Shown here piece by piece: positions 36,780 through 47,791 of a DNA stretch of 64,000 nucleotides. Under the pieces are notes generated by a model that saw only the letters and a program-made list of their open reading frames with translations, made no database searches and was not told the origin of the DNA. The DNA lies in the NCBI RefSeq assembly GCF_009937955.1, contig NZ_AP018439.1:5952001-6016000 (forward strand). Reading direction: 5' to 3'. The position numbers were made by a program, and so were the translations under genes. This stretch comes from Undibacterium sp. KW1. GTDB taxonomy: Bacteria; Pseudomonadota; Gammaproteobacteria; Burkholderiales; Burkholderiaceae_D. Numbering within the stretch: the stretch's first letter is position 1; every line of letters starts with the position of its first letter.

Positions 36780-36831
36780 CGCTTTTTCATTTTTTCGCAA
36801 CCCGCCTACGAGGCGGGTGCATCTAGCTTGA

Positions 36832-38007
<1,176 letters not shown>

Positions 38008-38064
38008 AAACCAGGGGCTTGATTTTGGTGTAGGCTAACAGGCTTTTGCATTGCCTGGATTATC

Positions 38065-38958
38065 GTGAACAAAGCCCCTGTCTCTACCTATCTGAAACTT
38101 GTCTGTGTCGCCCTGTTCTGGGGTGGCACTTTCATTGCCGGACGCCTGGTCGCCAAAGAGATACCGCACATGATTGCGGCCTTTATCCGTTTTGCTGTTG
38201 CCTGCGTTTTATTGTTATTGCTGGCCTGGCGTCTCGAAGGTGGCTTGCCCAAACTCAGCAAGCAGCAAATGCATGCGACCTTTGCACTCGGTGCGACCGG
38301 CATTTTCCTGTATAACCTGTGCTTTTTTGCAGCGCTGGAAAACATGCCCGCCGGGCGCACTGCCCTCTTTGTGGCATTGAACCCCATCGTCACTGCGCTG
38401 GCACTGGCGCTGCTATTTGGAGAGAGGCTGAGCAAAATACGCTGGCTGGGCATCATGGTCGCCTTTGCCGGTGCGGCAGTGGTGATTACCCGTGGTGACT
38501 TGATGAGTGCCATGCATGATTTATCGCAATCGCTGGGCAAGGGTGAGCTGTTCATGCTGACAGCGATTTGCGGCTGGGCGGCCTACACCATCATAGGGCG
38601 TCACACCCTGAAGGGACTGTCACCGATTGCAGCCACTACTTATGCGTCGCTATGGGGTCTGCTCTTGCTGGGCCTGGGTGCAGTACTGGAATTACCGCGC
38701 TTTGAACCCGCCCGCCTGAGCTGGCAAGTACTGGCTTCGCTGGTATATCTGGGGGCGTTTGGCACAGTCATCGGTTTTGTCTGGTACTACGAAGGCGTGA
38801 AAAGCATAGGCCCGGCACGCACGGCGGTGTTCAACAACCTGGTGCCGGTCTTCGGTATCAGTCTCGGCGCGATGATACTCGGTGAACCGATCTTGCCATC
38901 AATGATAGTCGGTGGCTTGCTGGTTATTGCTGGAGTAACGCTGACCAACAGGACTTGA
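38065..38958 (+). CDS. EamA/DMT-superfamily transporter
   Basis: A 297-residue membrane protein starting at GTG 38065. About ten hydrophobic helices form two EamA repeats, the first from LVCVALFWGGTFIAGRLVA with the typical proline/charge pattern, the second from AICGWAAYTIIGRH. It is an inner-membrane metabolite or amino-acid exporter of unknown substrate. It follows asd by 57 bases on the same strand, which hints at export of an aspartate-family amino acid but does not show it. Confidence 0.9.
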   Translation: MNKAPVSTYLKLVCVALFWGGTFIAGRLVAKEIPHMIAAFIRFAVACVLLLLLAWRLEGGLPKLSKQQMHATFALGATGIFLYNLCFFAALENMPAGRTALFVALNPIVTALALALLFGERLSKIRWLGIMVAFAGAAVVITRGDLMSAMHDLSQSLGKGELFMLTAICGWAAYTIIGRHTLKGLSPIAATTYASLWGLLLLGLGAVLELPRFEPARLSWQVLASLVYLGAFGTVIGFVWYYEGVKSIGPARTAVFNNLVPVFGISLGAMILGEPILPSMIVGGLLVIAGVTLTNRT

Positions 38959-39014
38959 GTAAAGACCGAGTAAAAACCTGAATAAGCAGAACTGAATATC
39001 ATTTCATTTTTTGA

Positions 39015-39323
39015 CATCGCAACCCTACTGACAAACTGTTCACTACCATAGATAACATCGTTGTAGATATAGATGCTTTCAGCAAAGGCTTTACTACTGA
39101 CTTGACATTTGGTCTGACTGGCACCATGGTTACTGGTGACTACATCATGAATGCAAGTTATGTCAGCCCCGGCAAAGATGAAATCAAACATAGCTACAAG
39201 CATGCGATTCATACTATGGTAAGTAATGCTGACGGTCCCAAGGGATTGCAGCCTGTACCCAAGGTTGAAGCAATACGCGGGGTTACAGAGGGGTTGCTGC
39301 TAAATCTTCGGAATGACATGTAA
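39015..39323 (+). pseudogene. remnant of a lipoprotein-like gene lacking its start
   Basis: A coherent frame of about 102 codons (TDKLFTTIDNIVVDIDAF, later VVTGDYIMNASYVSPGKD-like: sequence shows MVTGDYIMNASYVSPG) ending at TAA 39323, opened only by a stop at 39012. The first ATG (39126) and TTG (39102) lie in mid-domain and have no ribosome site. The signal peptide and N-terminus appear deleted. It lies 21 bases before the intact lipoprotein gene, as in a former two-gene operon. Confidence 0.45.
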
Positions 39324-39344
39324 AAAAAATGGGGAACTGAATAA

Positions 39345-39935
39345 ATGAAAACAACATGTGCCACGGTAACAAACAAGGGACAAACAATGCTTGCTTCGCT
39401 TGCCATATTGTCACTTTCTTTGATGCTGACTGCATGTACGGCAATAGCGCCGGCTTACCAGGCCACCGTAGATAATGTCAAGATACTGCAGACCATGCCA
39501 GACAATGCCTGGGCAGAGCCTGGTCACTTTAGCGTCGTGGACGAAAGCATGAATCAACTTCGGATACGCGGCAATCCATATAATTCACCGTTCAATAATT
39601 CATATGCGGAATATATCAAAGAAGCTTTGCGTGCAGAACTACAAAGTGCCGGCAGGTTGGGAAACAAGACCAATGCTGTTATCAGTGGGCAAGTATTAAA
39701 GAATGATCTTGATGGTTCATTCGGAATTGGAAAAGCCAGTGTCATTGTACGCTTCACCGTTACAAAGAGCGGCAAACCCATTTATGAAAAAGTAGCCATT
39801 GGCGAGACCAAATGGGACTCTTCATTGATGGCTGCATTGGCTATCCCGGACGCACAACGCAATCATGCTGAAGCAGTGAAGCAAATGTTAGGCAAATTAT
39901 TTGCAGACCCCAACTTCCAAAAGGCAATTCAATGA
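39345..39935 (+). CDS. hypothetical lipoprotein
   Basis: A 196-residue protein with a lipoprotein signal and lipobox LTAC (Cys near residue 31). The mature chain contains AEYIKEALRAELQSAGRL and VSGQVLKNDLDGSFG-like segments similar to outer-membrane lipoproteins of the YajG kind, but the match is by general pattern only. ATG 39387 with AGGGA upstream is an alternative start that would lose the basic N-region. It is followed by a terminator. Confidence 0.78.
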   Translation: MKTTCATVTNKGQTMLASLAILSLSLMLTACTAIAPAYQATVDNVKILQTMPDNAWAEPGHFSVVDESMNQLRIRGNPYNSPFNNSYAEYIKEALRAELQSAGRLGNKTNAVISGQVLKNDLDGSFGIGKASVIVRFTVTKSGKPIYEKVAIGETKWDSSLMAALAIPDAQRNHAEAVKQMLGKLFADPNFQKAIQ

Positions 39936-39990
39936 AATTGAGGGTCTGAAAAAGTCTGACGGATGCATGTAAAAATTCTTGCCTGAAGCT

Positions 39991-40027
39991 AGGCTGGACG
40001 CTATCACCAACGTCCAGCCTTTTTTAT
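39991..40027 (+). terminator. rho-independent terminator
   Basis: Arms AGGCTGGACG and CGTCCAGCCT with a 10-nt loop followed by TTTTTA, downstream of the lipoprotein gene. A second perfect 10-bp hairpin without a T-run lies at 40051-40085. Confidence 0.85.
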
Positions 40028-40115
40028 TGGCTTGCGCATTGCTTGAAATATGCTCAGGCAGTCAGGTTCGGAATTTGCCTGAGCAGTTAGTCCTGATATC
40101 TCATTTCCTCATAAG

Positions 40116-40144
40116 AAACGGCCTGACATGCAGGCCGTTTTTTT
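40116..40144. terminator. second terminator in the convergent gap
   Basis: Arms AAACGGCCTG and CAGGCCGTTT with a 5-nt loop; T-runs on the plus strand and weakly on the minus strand, so it may serve both convergent genes. Confidence 0.75.
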
Positions 40145-40177
40145 ATTCAGAAGATACTAAGCTTCCCTATCACTGGA

Positions 40178-42580
40178 TTAAAACTTTTTCCAGAGTTTCA
40201 GGAAGTAAGAAGCACCGCCCAGGCCAAACTGTACGCTGTCATAGTAAAAACCGTTATCGGTTTCGTTAGGGTCCTGACGAGTCGGTTTGACGTTGAATAC
40301 ATTATTGCCGCCTATGGTCAGCTTGGTGGTGTCATTGAAGGCATAAGTCAAAGCCACGTCAGCCGAGGTTTTTGGCTCGTAATAGGCATTTGGTACGCCA
40401 GCGGCTGTGCCTGAGAAAGTACCCAGGGTTTGTGAACCGTAATGGATGACCTTGAACTCGCCTGCCCATGGCCCCTGCTCATAATTGAAGGCCAGAGTGG
40501 CTTTCATTCTTGGACCACCTTGCTCTATGAACAGACGCTCACGTTCAGACAGCAAGACATCTTCATAGCCTTTCAGGGATGCCGGAGCCTGTACCTTGGT
40601 GACTTCAGTCTTGCTGTAGTTCAAACCCAGATAAGTCGATAATTTGCCTGCCCCCAGATTGGTTTTATGGGACGCCGTCAAATCCAGACCCTGGGTCTTG
40701 GTATTGATGGAATTCACAAAAAACTGTGCCTGACCTACACCTAGCGCTTGCAGCGTAGTACCCAGAGCTGGGTAATTGTCAGCATCAAAACGACCGGACA
40801 AGACGATGCGGTCAGCGATGTCAATGCGGTACAAGTCGGCTGTCATGGCAAATGCACTATTCGGTTTGAAAGTCAGGCCGAATGTGTAGTTTTTCGAAGT
40901 TTCATCTTTCAGTTTGGGGATGCCTGCAGCATTCGCGACTGTGCCGCCATTTGGTGCCAGCACGACGTCCATGGGCTTGCCGCTGATGAAGTCGGTAAAG
41001 GTGGAAGAGAAATACACTTGTTGCAGCGATGGTGCGCGGAAGCCTGTACTGATAGAACCGCGCATCAGGACATCATCAGACACCTTGTAACTGCCTGCCA
41101 GTTTGCCAGTCAGGGTAGAACCAAAGTCGCTATAACGCTCGCCACGGACCGCTGTCTGCAGCTTGAAGAGTTTGGTGATATCGGTTTCTACATCGACATA
41201 CGCAGCGACACTGTTCCTGTTTTTGTCAGTACGGTCACCAGGCTGGAAGCCGGGGAAGCCCTGGCTACCGGCATTGCCGCCAAAACCCAGACCATCAACA
41301 TCATTGTAAGAACCTGGCTCACCGGCAGTGATTTTGTAGTTTTCACGACGGTATTCTGCACCGAAGGCGACGTTGACGCCATTCATGAAGCCATCAAAGA
41401 AGCGGCTGAAGTCCAGATTGGTGGTCGCTTGCGAAAAAGAAAAACCACCGGCATTAAAGCTGCTGGGGCTGATACCCTTGCCACCGGCCAGCAAGTCCTT
41501 GTTGGCAATCGAGGCATTGATGGTATTGCTGATGTTGTACTTGAGTTCATTGAAACCATAAGTTTGCGACAGGTCAGCACGCCATTCGCCGATTTCCCAT
41601 TTATAACCTACGGTGCCATAGATATCATTGATATCGCCATTGATGTAGGGTACAAAACCATTCGGATACATGGCAGCAGAATTGCGCGAAGGGATGTCAT
41701 CAGAACCTATGCCACCGCGTGCCCAGGCAGCAGAAGATGCCTTGCGTTGTTGTGTACCCAGGGTGAAATACAGTTTGTCATTGCCGCCGTTGGGTACTTC
41801 ACCGTTAAGGTAAACGGTAGGGCCAGTGACCTTGGTGTCGCCAATGGTACGCGGGTTACCTGGGTCAGCGCGATTCGAGCGGCCACGGTCGGTATATTCC
41901 ACCGTGATGCCCAGTACGCCTTTTTCACCGAGGGCAATACCGCAATACGCGGATGGCAGATAATTTTTACCGTCGCCGACAGAATATTGGCTATAACCAA
42001 AACTGGCTTCACAACCCAGGTTTTTCTTGAGGGTGATGTCCATGACACCGGCAATCGCGTCTGAGCCATACTGGGCGGCTGCACCATCGCGCAAGACTTG
42101 CACATTGCTGATCGCCATGACGGGTATCGCATTCAAATCCGTACCGGTATTACCACGGTTGCGGGCACCGAACAGGTTCACCAGCGATACCGTGTGGCGA
42201 CGCTTGCCGTTCACCAGTACCAGAGTCTGGTCTGAACCCAGGCCACGCAAGGCAGCAGAATCCACCAGATCGGCACCATCGGCACCGGTCTGACGGGTGG
42301 AATTGAAGGAAGGCGAAATATTGGCCAAGGTCTGTGCCAGGTCAAACTGCCCACCCTGCTCTGCTGCTTTGGATACCGAAATAAAATCGACAGGCAGCGG
42401 CGTATTGGTGGCGCTGGTATTGGCACGGCGCGAACCAACGATGGTCATGGTTTGTATGGCTGGGTCTGTGGCTTTTTCTGTTGCGGGGGCAGTTTGCGCA
42501 CTCACCATGGCGGGAGTGAAAACAGTTGCTGCACTTGCACCATACAGGGCAAGTAAAATCGCTTTGCGCATCTTATTCAT
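40178..42580 (-). CDS. TonB-dependent outer-membrane receptor
   Basis: An 800-residue receptor from ATG 42580 (GGAGAAG six bases upstream). Signal peptide to about residue 28; plug domain from about 45 (QTMTIVGSRRANTSATNTPLP; DSAALRGLGSDQTLVLVNGKR; VQVLRDGAAAQYGSDAIAGVMD), then a 22-strand barrel ending in the aromatic-terminated FLKLWKKF. The plug motifs resemble receptors for complex organic ligands rather than siderophores, but the ligand is not readable. The BtuF-like gene upstream could be functionally linked. Confidence 0.93.
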   Translation of the reverse strand: MNKMRKAILLALYGASAATVFTPAMVSAQTAPATEKATDPAIQTMTIVGSRRANTSATNTPLPVDFISVSKAAEQGGQFDLAQTLANISPSFNSTRQTGADGADLVDSAALRGLGSDQTLVLVNGKRRHTVSLVNLFGARNRGNTGTDLNAIPVMAISNVQVLRDGAAAQYGSDAIAGVMDITLKKNLGCEASFGYSQYSVGDGKNYLPSAYCGIALGEKGVLGITVEYTDRGRSNRADPGNPRTIGDTKVTGPTVYLNGEVPNGGNDKLYFTLGTQQRKASSAAWARGGIGSDDIPSRNSAAMYPNGFVPYINGDINDIYGTVGYKWEIGEWRADLSQTYGFNELKYNISNTINASIANKDLLAGGKGISPSSFNAGGFSFSQATTNLDFSRFFDGFMNGVNVAFGAEYRRENYKITAGEPGSYNDVDGLGFGGNAGSQGFPGFQPGDRTDKNRNSVAAYVDVETDITKLFKLQTAVRGERYSDFGSTLTGKLAGSYKVSDDVLMRGSISTGFRAPSLQQVYFSSTFTDFISGKPMDVVLAPNGGTVANAAGIPKLKDETSKNYTFGLTFKPNSAFAMTADLYRIDIADRIVLSGRFDADNYPALGTTLQALGVGQAQFFVNSINTKTQGLDLTASHKTNLGAGKLSTYLGLNYSKTEVTKVQAPASLKGYEDVLLSERERLFIEQGGPRMKATLAFNYEQGPWAGEFKVIHYGSQTLGTFSGTAAGVPNAYYEPKTSADVALTYAFNDTTKLTIGGNNVFNVKPTRQDPNETDNGFYYDSVQFGLGGASYFLKLWKKF

Positions 42581-42629
42581 AACAAACTTCTCCAAGAATA
42601 TATAGAAAACCTTAACTGGTATGCCCAGA

Positions 42630-42659
42630 AGTATGGTTGTCGACATATTAGAGTGTCAA
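42630..42659 (-). promoter_or_regulatory. promoter of the TonB-dependent receptor gene
   Basis: On the minus strand TTGACA (42654-42659), 18-bp spacer, CATACT (42630-42635), about 45 bases before the receptor start. No cobalamin-type riboswitch is seen in the 164-bp gap. Confidence 0.5.
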
Positions 42660-42744
42660 TTATTGTGCTATGCAGTGTGGCATTTTTGTGTAAATTGTAT
42701 AGACGTATTTCGAATTTGGGACAGATACGCAGAATTGCATAACC

Positions 42745-43551
42745 TTATTGCGCAGACAATTGCTTCAGGTATTGCAAACCTGCAATTGCCCTGCTGCCAT
42801 ACCATGACAGCATTTCACCATCGACCAGTTGTACTGGCAGGCCCAGTTGCTTCTCCAGCGCATCGACATGGCTTTCAGTAAAGCGGTAGGGTTCGGTAGA
42901 CAGCAAAACCCTGTCGATGGAATGTTGCATTGCACTAGCCCACTGAAAACCCGGGTAACGCAAGATGCTGTTTGGTGGCGACCAGGTTTGCCAGCCTATC
43001 AGCGCCAGCATGGCGGCGATGTAGGTGTCGCGGCTGACGGTCATCCACGGGTCTTGCCAGATGCAGTAGACGACTTGCTGAGAACTGGTCGGTGCAGGGT
43101 CCAGAGCAACATAGGCAGCTTCAAACTGGTTACACAACTCCTGCGCTCTTTCCTGCGCACCAAATATCCCGCCCAGCAATTGGTATAAGGCCAGATTATC
43201 GCGTGGCACCAGTGGGTGAGTGACGATGACATGGGGAATGAATTTTGCCAGCGCTTCTACTGTTGGCTTTTCATTTTCATCAATATTGACGATGAGGTGG
43301 GTAGGCGCCAGCTTGCGGATTTTTTCTATATTCACATCCTTGGTGCCACCTATCTTGGGAATAGTTTGCACTACAGACTTGGGATGTATGCAAAAACCGG
43401 TGCGACCAACCAGATAAGGCGACAGCCCCAGCTCACAAACCAGTTCAGTGATGGAAGGCACCAGGCTGACGATGCGCGGCTCAGCCGCAGCCCCAGCATT
43501 GACTACGTATGGCTGATACACCGTACCTAGCGCATCAATCAGCATGCTCAT
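42745..43551 (-). CDS. BtuF-like helical-backbone metal-receptor protein
   Basis: A 268-residue protein of the cobalamin/iron-siderophore binding-protein fold: RIVSLVPSITELVCELGL near the N-terminus, TKDVNIEKIRKLAPTHLIVN, and a C-terminal lobe with VVYCIWQDPWMTV. It has no signal peptide, so unlike true BtuF it should be cytoplasmic, and no ABC permease or ATPase is nearby. The start overlaps the SDR stop by four bases (ATGA), which ties it to the SDR-dsbA-SPOR-argS group. Confidence 0.82.
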   Translation of the reverse strand: MSMLIDALGTVYQPYVVNAGAAAEPRIVSLVPSITELVCELGLSPYLVGRTGFCIHPKSVVQTIPKIGGTKDVNIEKIRKLAPTHLIVNIDENEKPTVEALAKFIPHVIVTHPLVPRDNLALYQLLGGIFGAQERAQELCNQFEAAYVALDPAPTSSQQVVYCIWQDPWMTVSRDTYIAAMLALIGWQTWSPPNSILRYPGFQWASAMQHSIDRVLLSTEPYRFTESHVDALEKQLGLPVQLVDGEMLSWYGSRAIAGLQYLKQLSAQ

Positions 43552-44330
43552 GTCTGGTCTGCGGCACGCGGTTTGCGGCGCGCCCTGGCGAAAACTGCGT
43601 CGTACAGCCAGTTAGGCAAGATACGCATTATCTTGGCGACCACACCCATTTGCCAGGGGATCACGCGGTAAGTATTGCCAGCATCAATGGTCCTTAAGGC
43701 AGAGGTGCAAAAGGCCTTGACCGGCATCAGGAAAGGCATGGGGTAAGGGTTACCCTTGGTCATGGGCGTATCAATATAGCCCGGTGCAATTGTCACGACG
43801 CGTATGCCGCTATCACGTAATTCTACCCGCAGCGATTCGCAATAACTGATGACTGCCGCCTTGGATGCGCAATACGCACCCGCTCCCGGCAAGCCTCGTA
43901 TGCCGGCCACGCTGCCTATGCCGACCAGACGGCAATCAACATTGTGCGCGTAAGTTTTCATGGCATTGATGAAAGGTGAAAAAGTCGCCACTGTTGCTAT
44001 CAGATTGGTTTGCAAGACGCTGTCAAACACCTTGATGTCGCCTGCATATTCACTGAGCGTGCCAACTGAAATACCGGCATTGGCGATGACGATATTGACT
44101 TGCCCAACGGCTTGCATGAAATCATTGGCAGCCTTTGCCAGGGCCTCATGATCGGTGACATCCACGGCATAGATATGATGCTGGCCGGGATTAGGCAGGC
44201 TCTGCCGCAGTTCTTCCAGCACTTCCTGGCGGCGTGCCAGCAAGCCTAGGGTAACGCCTTGCTCGGCATACGCTCTGGCAAGCGCGGCACCTATGCCAGA
44301 AGATGCACCAGTGATGAAGACTGTTTTCAT
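43548..44330 (-). CDS. short-chain dehydrogenase/reductase
   Basis: A 260-residue SDR: TGASSGIGAAL cofactor loop, IANAGIS, active-site Ser in GSVAGIRG and YCASKAAVISYCESLR with Tyr and Lys. The C-terminus is basic (ARARRKPRA). The ATG at 44330 is preferred to a TTG nine bases upstream. Substrate unknown. Confidence 0.9.
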   Translation of the reverse strand: MKTVFITGASSGIGAALARAYAEQGVTLGLLARRQEVLEELRQSLPNPGQHHIYAVDVTDHEALAKAANDFMQAVGQVNIVIANAGISVGTLSEYAGDIKVFDSVLQTNLIATVATFSPFINAMKTYAHNVDCRLVGIGSVAGIRGLPGAGAYCASKAAVISYCESLRVELRDSGIRVVTIAPGYIDTPMTKGNPYPMPFLMPVKAFCTSALRTIDAGNTYRVIPWQMGVVAKIMRILPNWLYDAVFARARRKPRAADQT

Positions 44331-44386
44331 GATATCCAATGAAAAAGTCCGCCGGGATGGCGGACTATCTATAACTCTATTGCTAC

Positions 44387-45157
44387 TTATTTCTTTTTGG
44401 CTGCTGCCTTGGCTGAAGCCGCTGAACTGGCCGAAGCTGCAGAACTGGCTGAGGCTGCAGCAGGTGCCGCTGCTGGTGCGCCACTCTTCTCTTTTTGTAT
44501 TTTGGCGATCAGACTATCGAGCACCTGTATGACTGCGTGGTTTTGTATTTCTTCTGTCACCCTGGTCATGGTCGAGACGGCCAGCACTGGTGAAGTCACA
44601 AAGCGGCCATCAATGGCAATCGACGGTACACCGTCAATCTGGTAGGCACTTGCCAGCTGGGTCGCGCGGCTGAGCTTGCTGGTGATAGAGAAAGAATTGT
44701 AGATATCAGAGAATTTTTGCTTGTCCAGGCCAGACTTGGCAACGAATTCCATGATGTTGGCATCTGTTTGCAAACGGTTGTGATCGACGTGGTAAGCATT
44801 GAACGCCTTCATATGGTATTCATCTGCCTTGCCCATTGCTTCCATGGCGAAGTAGAGTTTTTGCTGTGGCACCAGATCGTGGAAATTCACGTGGATGCGC
44901 TTGAAGGAAATATTGTCGCCCTGCTTCTTCACCCATTCTGCCAGCAAAGGTTCCAGCGCATAGCAATGCGGGCAAAAATAGCCAAAGAATTCAATGACTT
45001 CAATTTTCTTGCCACTATCAACAGGTTGAGGGCGTTTCAAAACCTGATATTCGACACCAGGCTGCGGGGCAGTCGGGCTGGCATTGACGGCACCAACCAC
45101 GAGAGACAGGCCAGCCAGCATGAACATGCGGCGTTTGATTTGACTGAAGAATTGCAT
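44387..45157 (-). CDS. dsbA: thiol:disulfide interchange protein DsbA
   Basis: A 256-residue periplasmic oxidase of the thioredoxin fold. Signal peptide to about residue 28 (NAS cleavage), active site CPHC at residues 62-65 in EFFGYFCPHCYALEP, and the cis-Pro loop in YQIDGVPSIAIDG. The helical insertion is present. A roughly 30-residue C-terminal tail made of Ala, Ser and Lys (from APAAAPAAASASS) is additional to standard DsbA. AAGGA lies 7 bases before ATG 45157. Confidence 0.93.
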   Translation of the reverse strand: MQFFSQIKRRMFMLAGLSLVVGAVNASPTAPQPGVEYQVLKRPQPVDSGKKIEVIEFFGYFCPHCYALEPLLAEWVKKQGDNISFKRIHVNFHDLVPQQKLYFAMEAMGKADEYHMKAFNAYHVDHNRLQTDANIMEFVAKSGLDKQKFSDIYNSFSITSKLSRATQLASAYQIDGVPSIAIDGRFVTSPVLAVSTMTRVTEEIQNHAVIQVLDSLIAKIQKEKSGAPAAAPAAASASSAASASSAASAKAAAKKK

Positions 45158-45229
45158 CACGTTTCCTTTATTAATCGCTTTTTGTACGCTTATTGCACGC
45201 TCATTGCACGTTGATTATTTACCGGTCTG

Positions 45230-45868
45230 TTATTTGACTGTGCGAACCACGGCCACATCCACACTATTCTCAGACAAGCGGGAACGGGTACGGTTCATTG
45301 TTTCGAGTTGAGTGTATGGGCCAAGGCGCACATGGTACATGGTGCCGGCGTCTGAATTTTTTTCCACAATACGTGCTTCAAAACCAATCAGTGCCAGCTT
45401 GGCACGGCTGTTTTCTGCTGCCACCTGTTCCTTGAACGCACCAACCTGCAAAAAGTAGATATATTTTTCGTCAGTATTGTCCGCCTTGGCTGCAGCGGCA
45501 GCTTCTGCCCTCTCTGCTTTTTCGGCAGCTTTTTCTGCTGCCGTTTTTTCTGGCGGTTTGACTTCTGCGGGTTTGACTGGCGGCGCTACTGTTTCTGCCG
45601 GTTTGCTGGCAGTCAGTTCCTTATTGGCCTCTTTGGCAGCATCCTTGTTGCCATACAGCGGCTTGTTGGGGTCCTGCAATTGCGTCAGGGGAATGTCTGC
45701 CTTGTCCGATTTACCATTTTTATTGGTGAATGGCGTCGATGACTTGGTAATCACCATGGCCACGCCCACTGCAATAGCCAGACCGATTACCAGGCCGATG
45801 ATGATGCCAGTCAGGGTGCTGCCGCGCTGGCTATTCTTTTGTTTTGGGGCGTTCTGTTGAGATTTCAT
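45230..45868 (-). CDS. SPOR-domain membrane protein
   Basis: A 212-residue protein with a short cytoplasmic N-terminus, one membrane helix (about residues 19-42, STLTGIIIGLVIGLAIAVGV), a Pro/Lys/Ala-rich linker, and a C-terminal SPOR domain (about 135-210, YFLQVGAFKEQVAAENSRAKLALIG...VRLGPYTQLE) that binds denuded septal peptidoglycan. GGAG precedes ATG 45868. FtsN-like architecture; its place between dsbA and argS is conserved in Burkholderiales by my recollection. Confidence 0.9.
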   Translation of the reverse strand: MKSQQNAPKQKNSQRGSTLTGIIIGLVIGLAIAVGVAMVITKSSTPFTNKNGKSDKADIPLTQLQDPNKPLYGNKDAAKEANKELTASKPAETVAPPVKPAEVKPPEKTAAEKAAEKAERAEAAAAAKADNTDEKYIYFLQVGAFKEQVAAENSRAKLALIGFEARIVEKNSDAGTMYHVRLGPYTQLETMNRTRSRLSENSVDVAVVRTVK

Positions 45869-45920
45869 GCGTCTCCGACGTGTTTTATGAGCTTGTTTGA
45901 TTAGCTGAATATCTACTGAC

Positions 45921-47633
45921 TTACATTTTGTTAGGCGCGGATACACCTATCAATGCCAGACCATTACGCAAGACCTGGCGGGTTGCCAGCATCAGTGCCA
46001 ACCTGGCCAGTTTGGTTGCTTCGTCATCCACCAATACCCGTTCGGCATTGTAATAACTATGCAATTCACCTGCCAGGTCACGCAGGTAAAAGGCAACCTG
46101 ATGCGGGCCCAGTTCATCCAGGGCCTTTTCCAAAGCTTCAGGATACTCTGCCAGCTTGGCCAGCAAACTGGCTTCGCGCGGTGCGGTCAATGGTGACAGA
46201 TCGACATTGGCCAGCGGTGTAAAAGCGGCTTCGTCCGTCGCATATTGCGCCAGTACCGAGCAGATACGGGCATGGGCATACTGTACGTAATACACCGGAT
46301 TCTCATCTGAACGAGCGAGAGCGACATCGACATCGAACACGAATTCAGTATCCGCCTTGCGCGAAATCAGGAAAAAGCGCACGGCATCACGGCCACGCTG
46401 CTCATCGCCACCACCTGACCATTCAATCAGGTCGCGCACGGTCACATAAGAACCGGCACGCTTGGAGATCTTGACCTCGGCACCATCCTTCATGACGGTA
46501 ACCATCTTGTGCAAGATGTAGTCGGGATAGCCTTGCGGTATGCCTACATTCAAAGCCTGCAGGCCGCCACGTACCCGGGCTATGGTGCCATGATGGTCAC
46601 TGCCCTGGATATTGATGGCCTTGCGGTAACCACGTTCCCATTTGGTGACGTGATAAGCCACATCCGGCACGAAATAGGTGTAAGTACCATCTGACTTTTT
46701 CATGACGCGGTCTTTGTCGTCACCATAGTCGGTCGTACGCAGCCACAGCGCGCCTTCCTGCTCATAGGTTTTGCCTGCGGCCTTCAGGGCGGCAACTGTG
46801 GTCTCGACCTTGTTGTCTTTGTACAGCGAAGACTCAAGATAGTAATTATTGAATTTGACGCCAAAGGCCAGCAAGTCTGCATCCTGCTCACGGCGCAGAT
46901 AGGTCACGCTGAAATGCCGTATGGATTCAATATCATCGACATCACCACTGGCTGTGACAGGTGCACAATCACCGGCAGAAACGGTTTGTTTCGCCAGGAA
47001 ATCCCTGGCGATATCGGCGATGTAGTCGCCGTTATAGGCAGACTCTGGCCAGCCAGCTTCGCCGGGCGCAGAACCCTTGGCACGCGCCTGTACGGACAGG
47101 GCCAGATTATTGATCTGCACACCAGCATCGTTATAGTAAAACTCGCGGCTGACATCGTAGCCTTGTGCATCCAGCAAGGCAGACAGGGCATCGCCCAGAG
47201 CACCCTGGCGGCCATGGCCTACATGCAGAGGGCCAGTAGGGTTGGCAGAAACAAATTCAACCACCACTTTTTCACCAGCACCACGCTGGCTTTTGCCGAA
47301 TTCTGCGCCTTTTTGCAAAACTGTCGTGACCACTGCCTGCTTGGCCGCAGCAGCAAGACGGATATTGATAAAGCCAGGACCAGCGATTTCCACACTGGCA
47401 ACCAGCGGACTATCTTGTGCTTCTACTGCTGCAACGATGGCCTGTGCCAGTTCGCGCGGATTCTTGCGCAGCGGCTTGGCGATCTGCATGGCGATATTGC
47501 AAGCTGCATCGCCATGGGACGGATCACGCGGGCGCTCCAGTGCTATCGTGGGCTTGAGCTCGGAGCCGACCAAGATAGGTTCAACTGCGTTCTGGAATAG
47601 TTTCAGTAATTCTTGTTTTTGTTCAGCTAGCAT
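45921..47633 (-). CDS. argS: arginyl-tRNA synthetase
   Basis: A 570-residue class I synthetase. The HIGH-like motif appears as [18 protein letters not shown] near residue 130 and the KMSKS-like loop as [12 protein letters not shown]. The N-terminal Add1-type domain (residues 1-105) and C-terminal anticodon domain ending [12 protein letters not shown] are typical of ArgS. ATG 47633 is used; an in-frame TTG lies three codons upstream. Confidence 0.96.
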   Translation of the reverse strand: MLAEQKQELLKLFQNAVEPILVGSELKPTIALERPRDPSHGDAACNIAMQIAKPLRKNPRELAQAIVAAVEAQDSPLVASVEIAGPGFINIRLAAAAKQAVVTTVLQKGAEFGKSQRGAGEKVVVEFVSANPTGPLHVGHGRQGALGDALSALLDAQGYDVSREFYYNDAGVQINNLALSVQARAKGSAPGEAGWPESAYNGDYIADIARDFLAKQTVSAGDCAPVTASGDVDDIESIRHFSVTYLRREQDADLLAFGVKFNNYYLESSLYKDNKVETTVAALKAAGKTYEQEGALWLRTTDYGDDKDRVMKKSDGTYTYFVPDVAYHVTKWERGYRKAINIQGSDHHGTIARVRGGLQALNVGIPQGYPDYILHKMVTVMKDGAEVKISKRAGSYVTVRDLIEWSGGGDEQRGRDAVRFFLISRKADTEFVFDVDVALARSDENPVYYVQYAHARICSVLAQYATDEAAFTPLANVDLSPLTAPREASLLAKLAEYPEALEKALDELGPHQVAFYLRDLAGELHSYYNAERVLVDDEATKLARLALMLATRQVLRNGLALIGVSAPNKM

Positions 47634-47791
47634 GGCACGCAATTTTTATTGTATTTTGACAATAAATAAAATAAGGACAGGGGACATTATACTGTCTCAC
47701 CCTGCCCCTGTCTGAGATGCCGCAAGCGAATCTTGCATCTTCTTGTTACGAATTACTACTCATCCTCCTGCTTTTGCCAGACGATTGCGTT

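Noticed and set aside
40748-42064. 438-codon plus-strand open frame
   Set aside because: It is antisense to the TonB-dependent receptor, has no recognisable domain or ribosome site, and arises from codon bias of the receptor gene.
42581-42744. Cobalamin riboswitch upstream of the receptor and BtuF-like gene
   Set aside because: The gap is short and shows no B12-box or multi-helix fold; only a plain promoter is visible.
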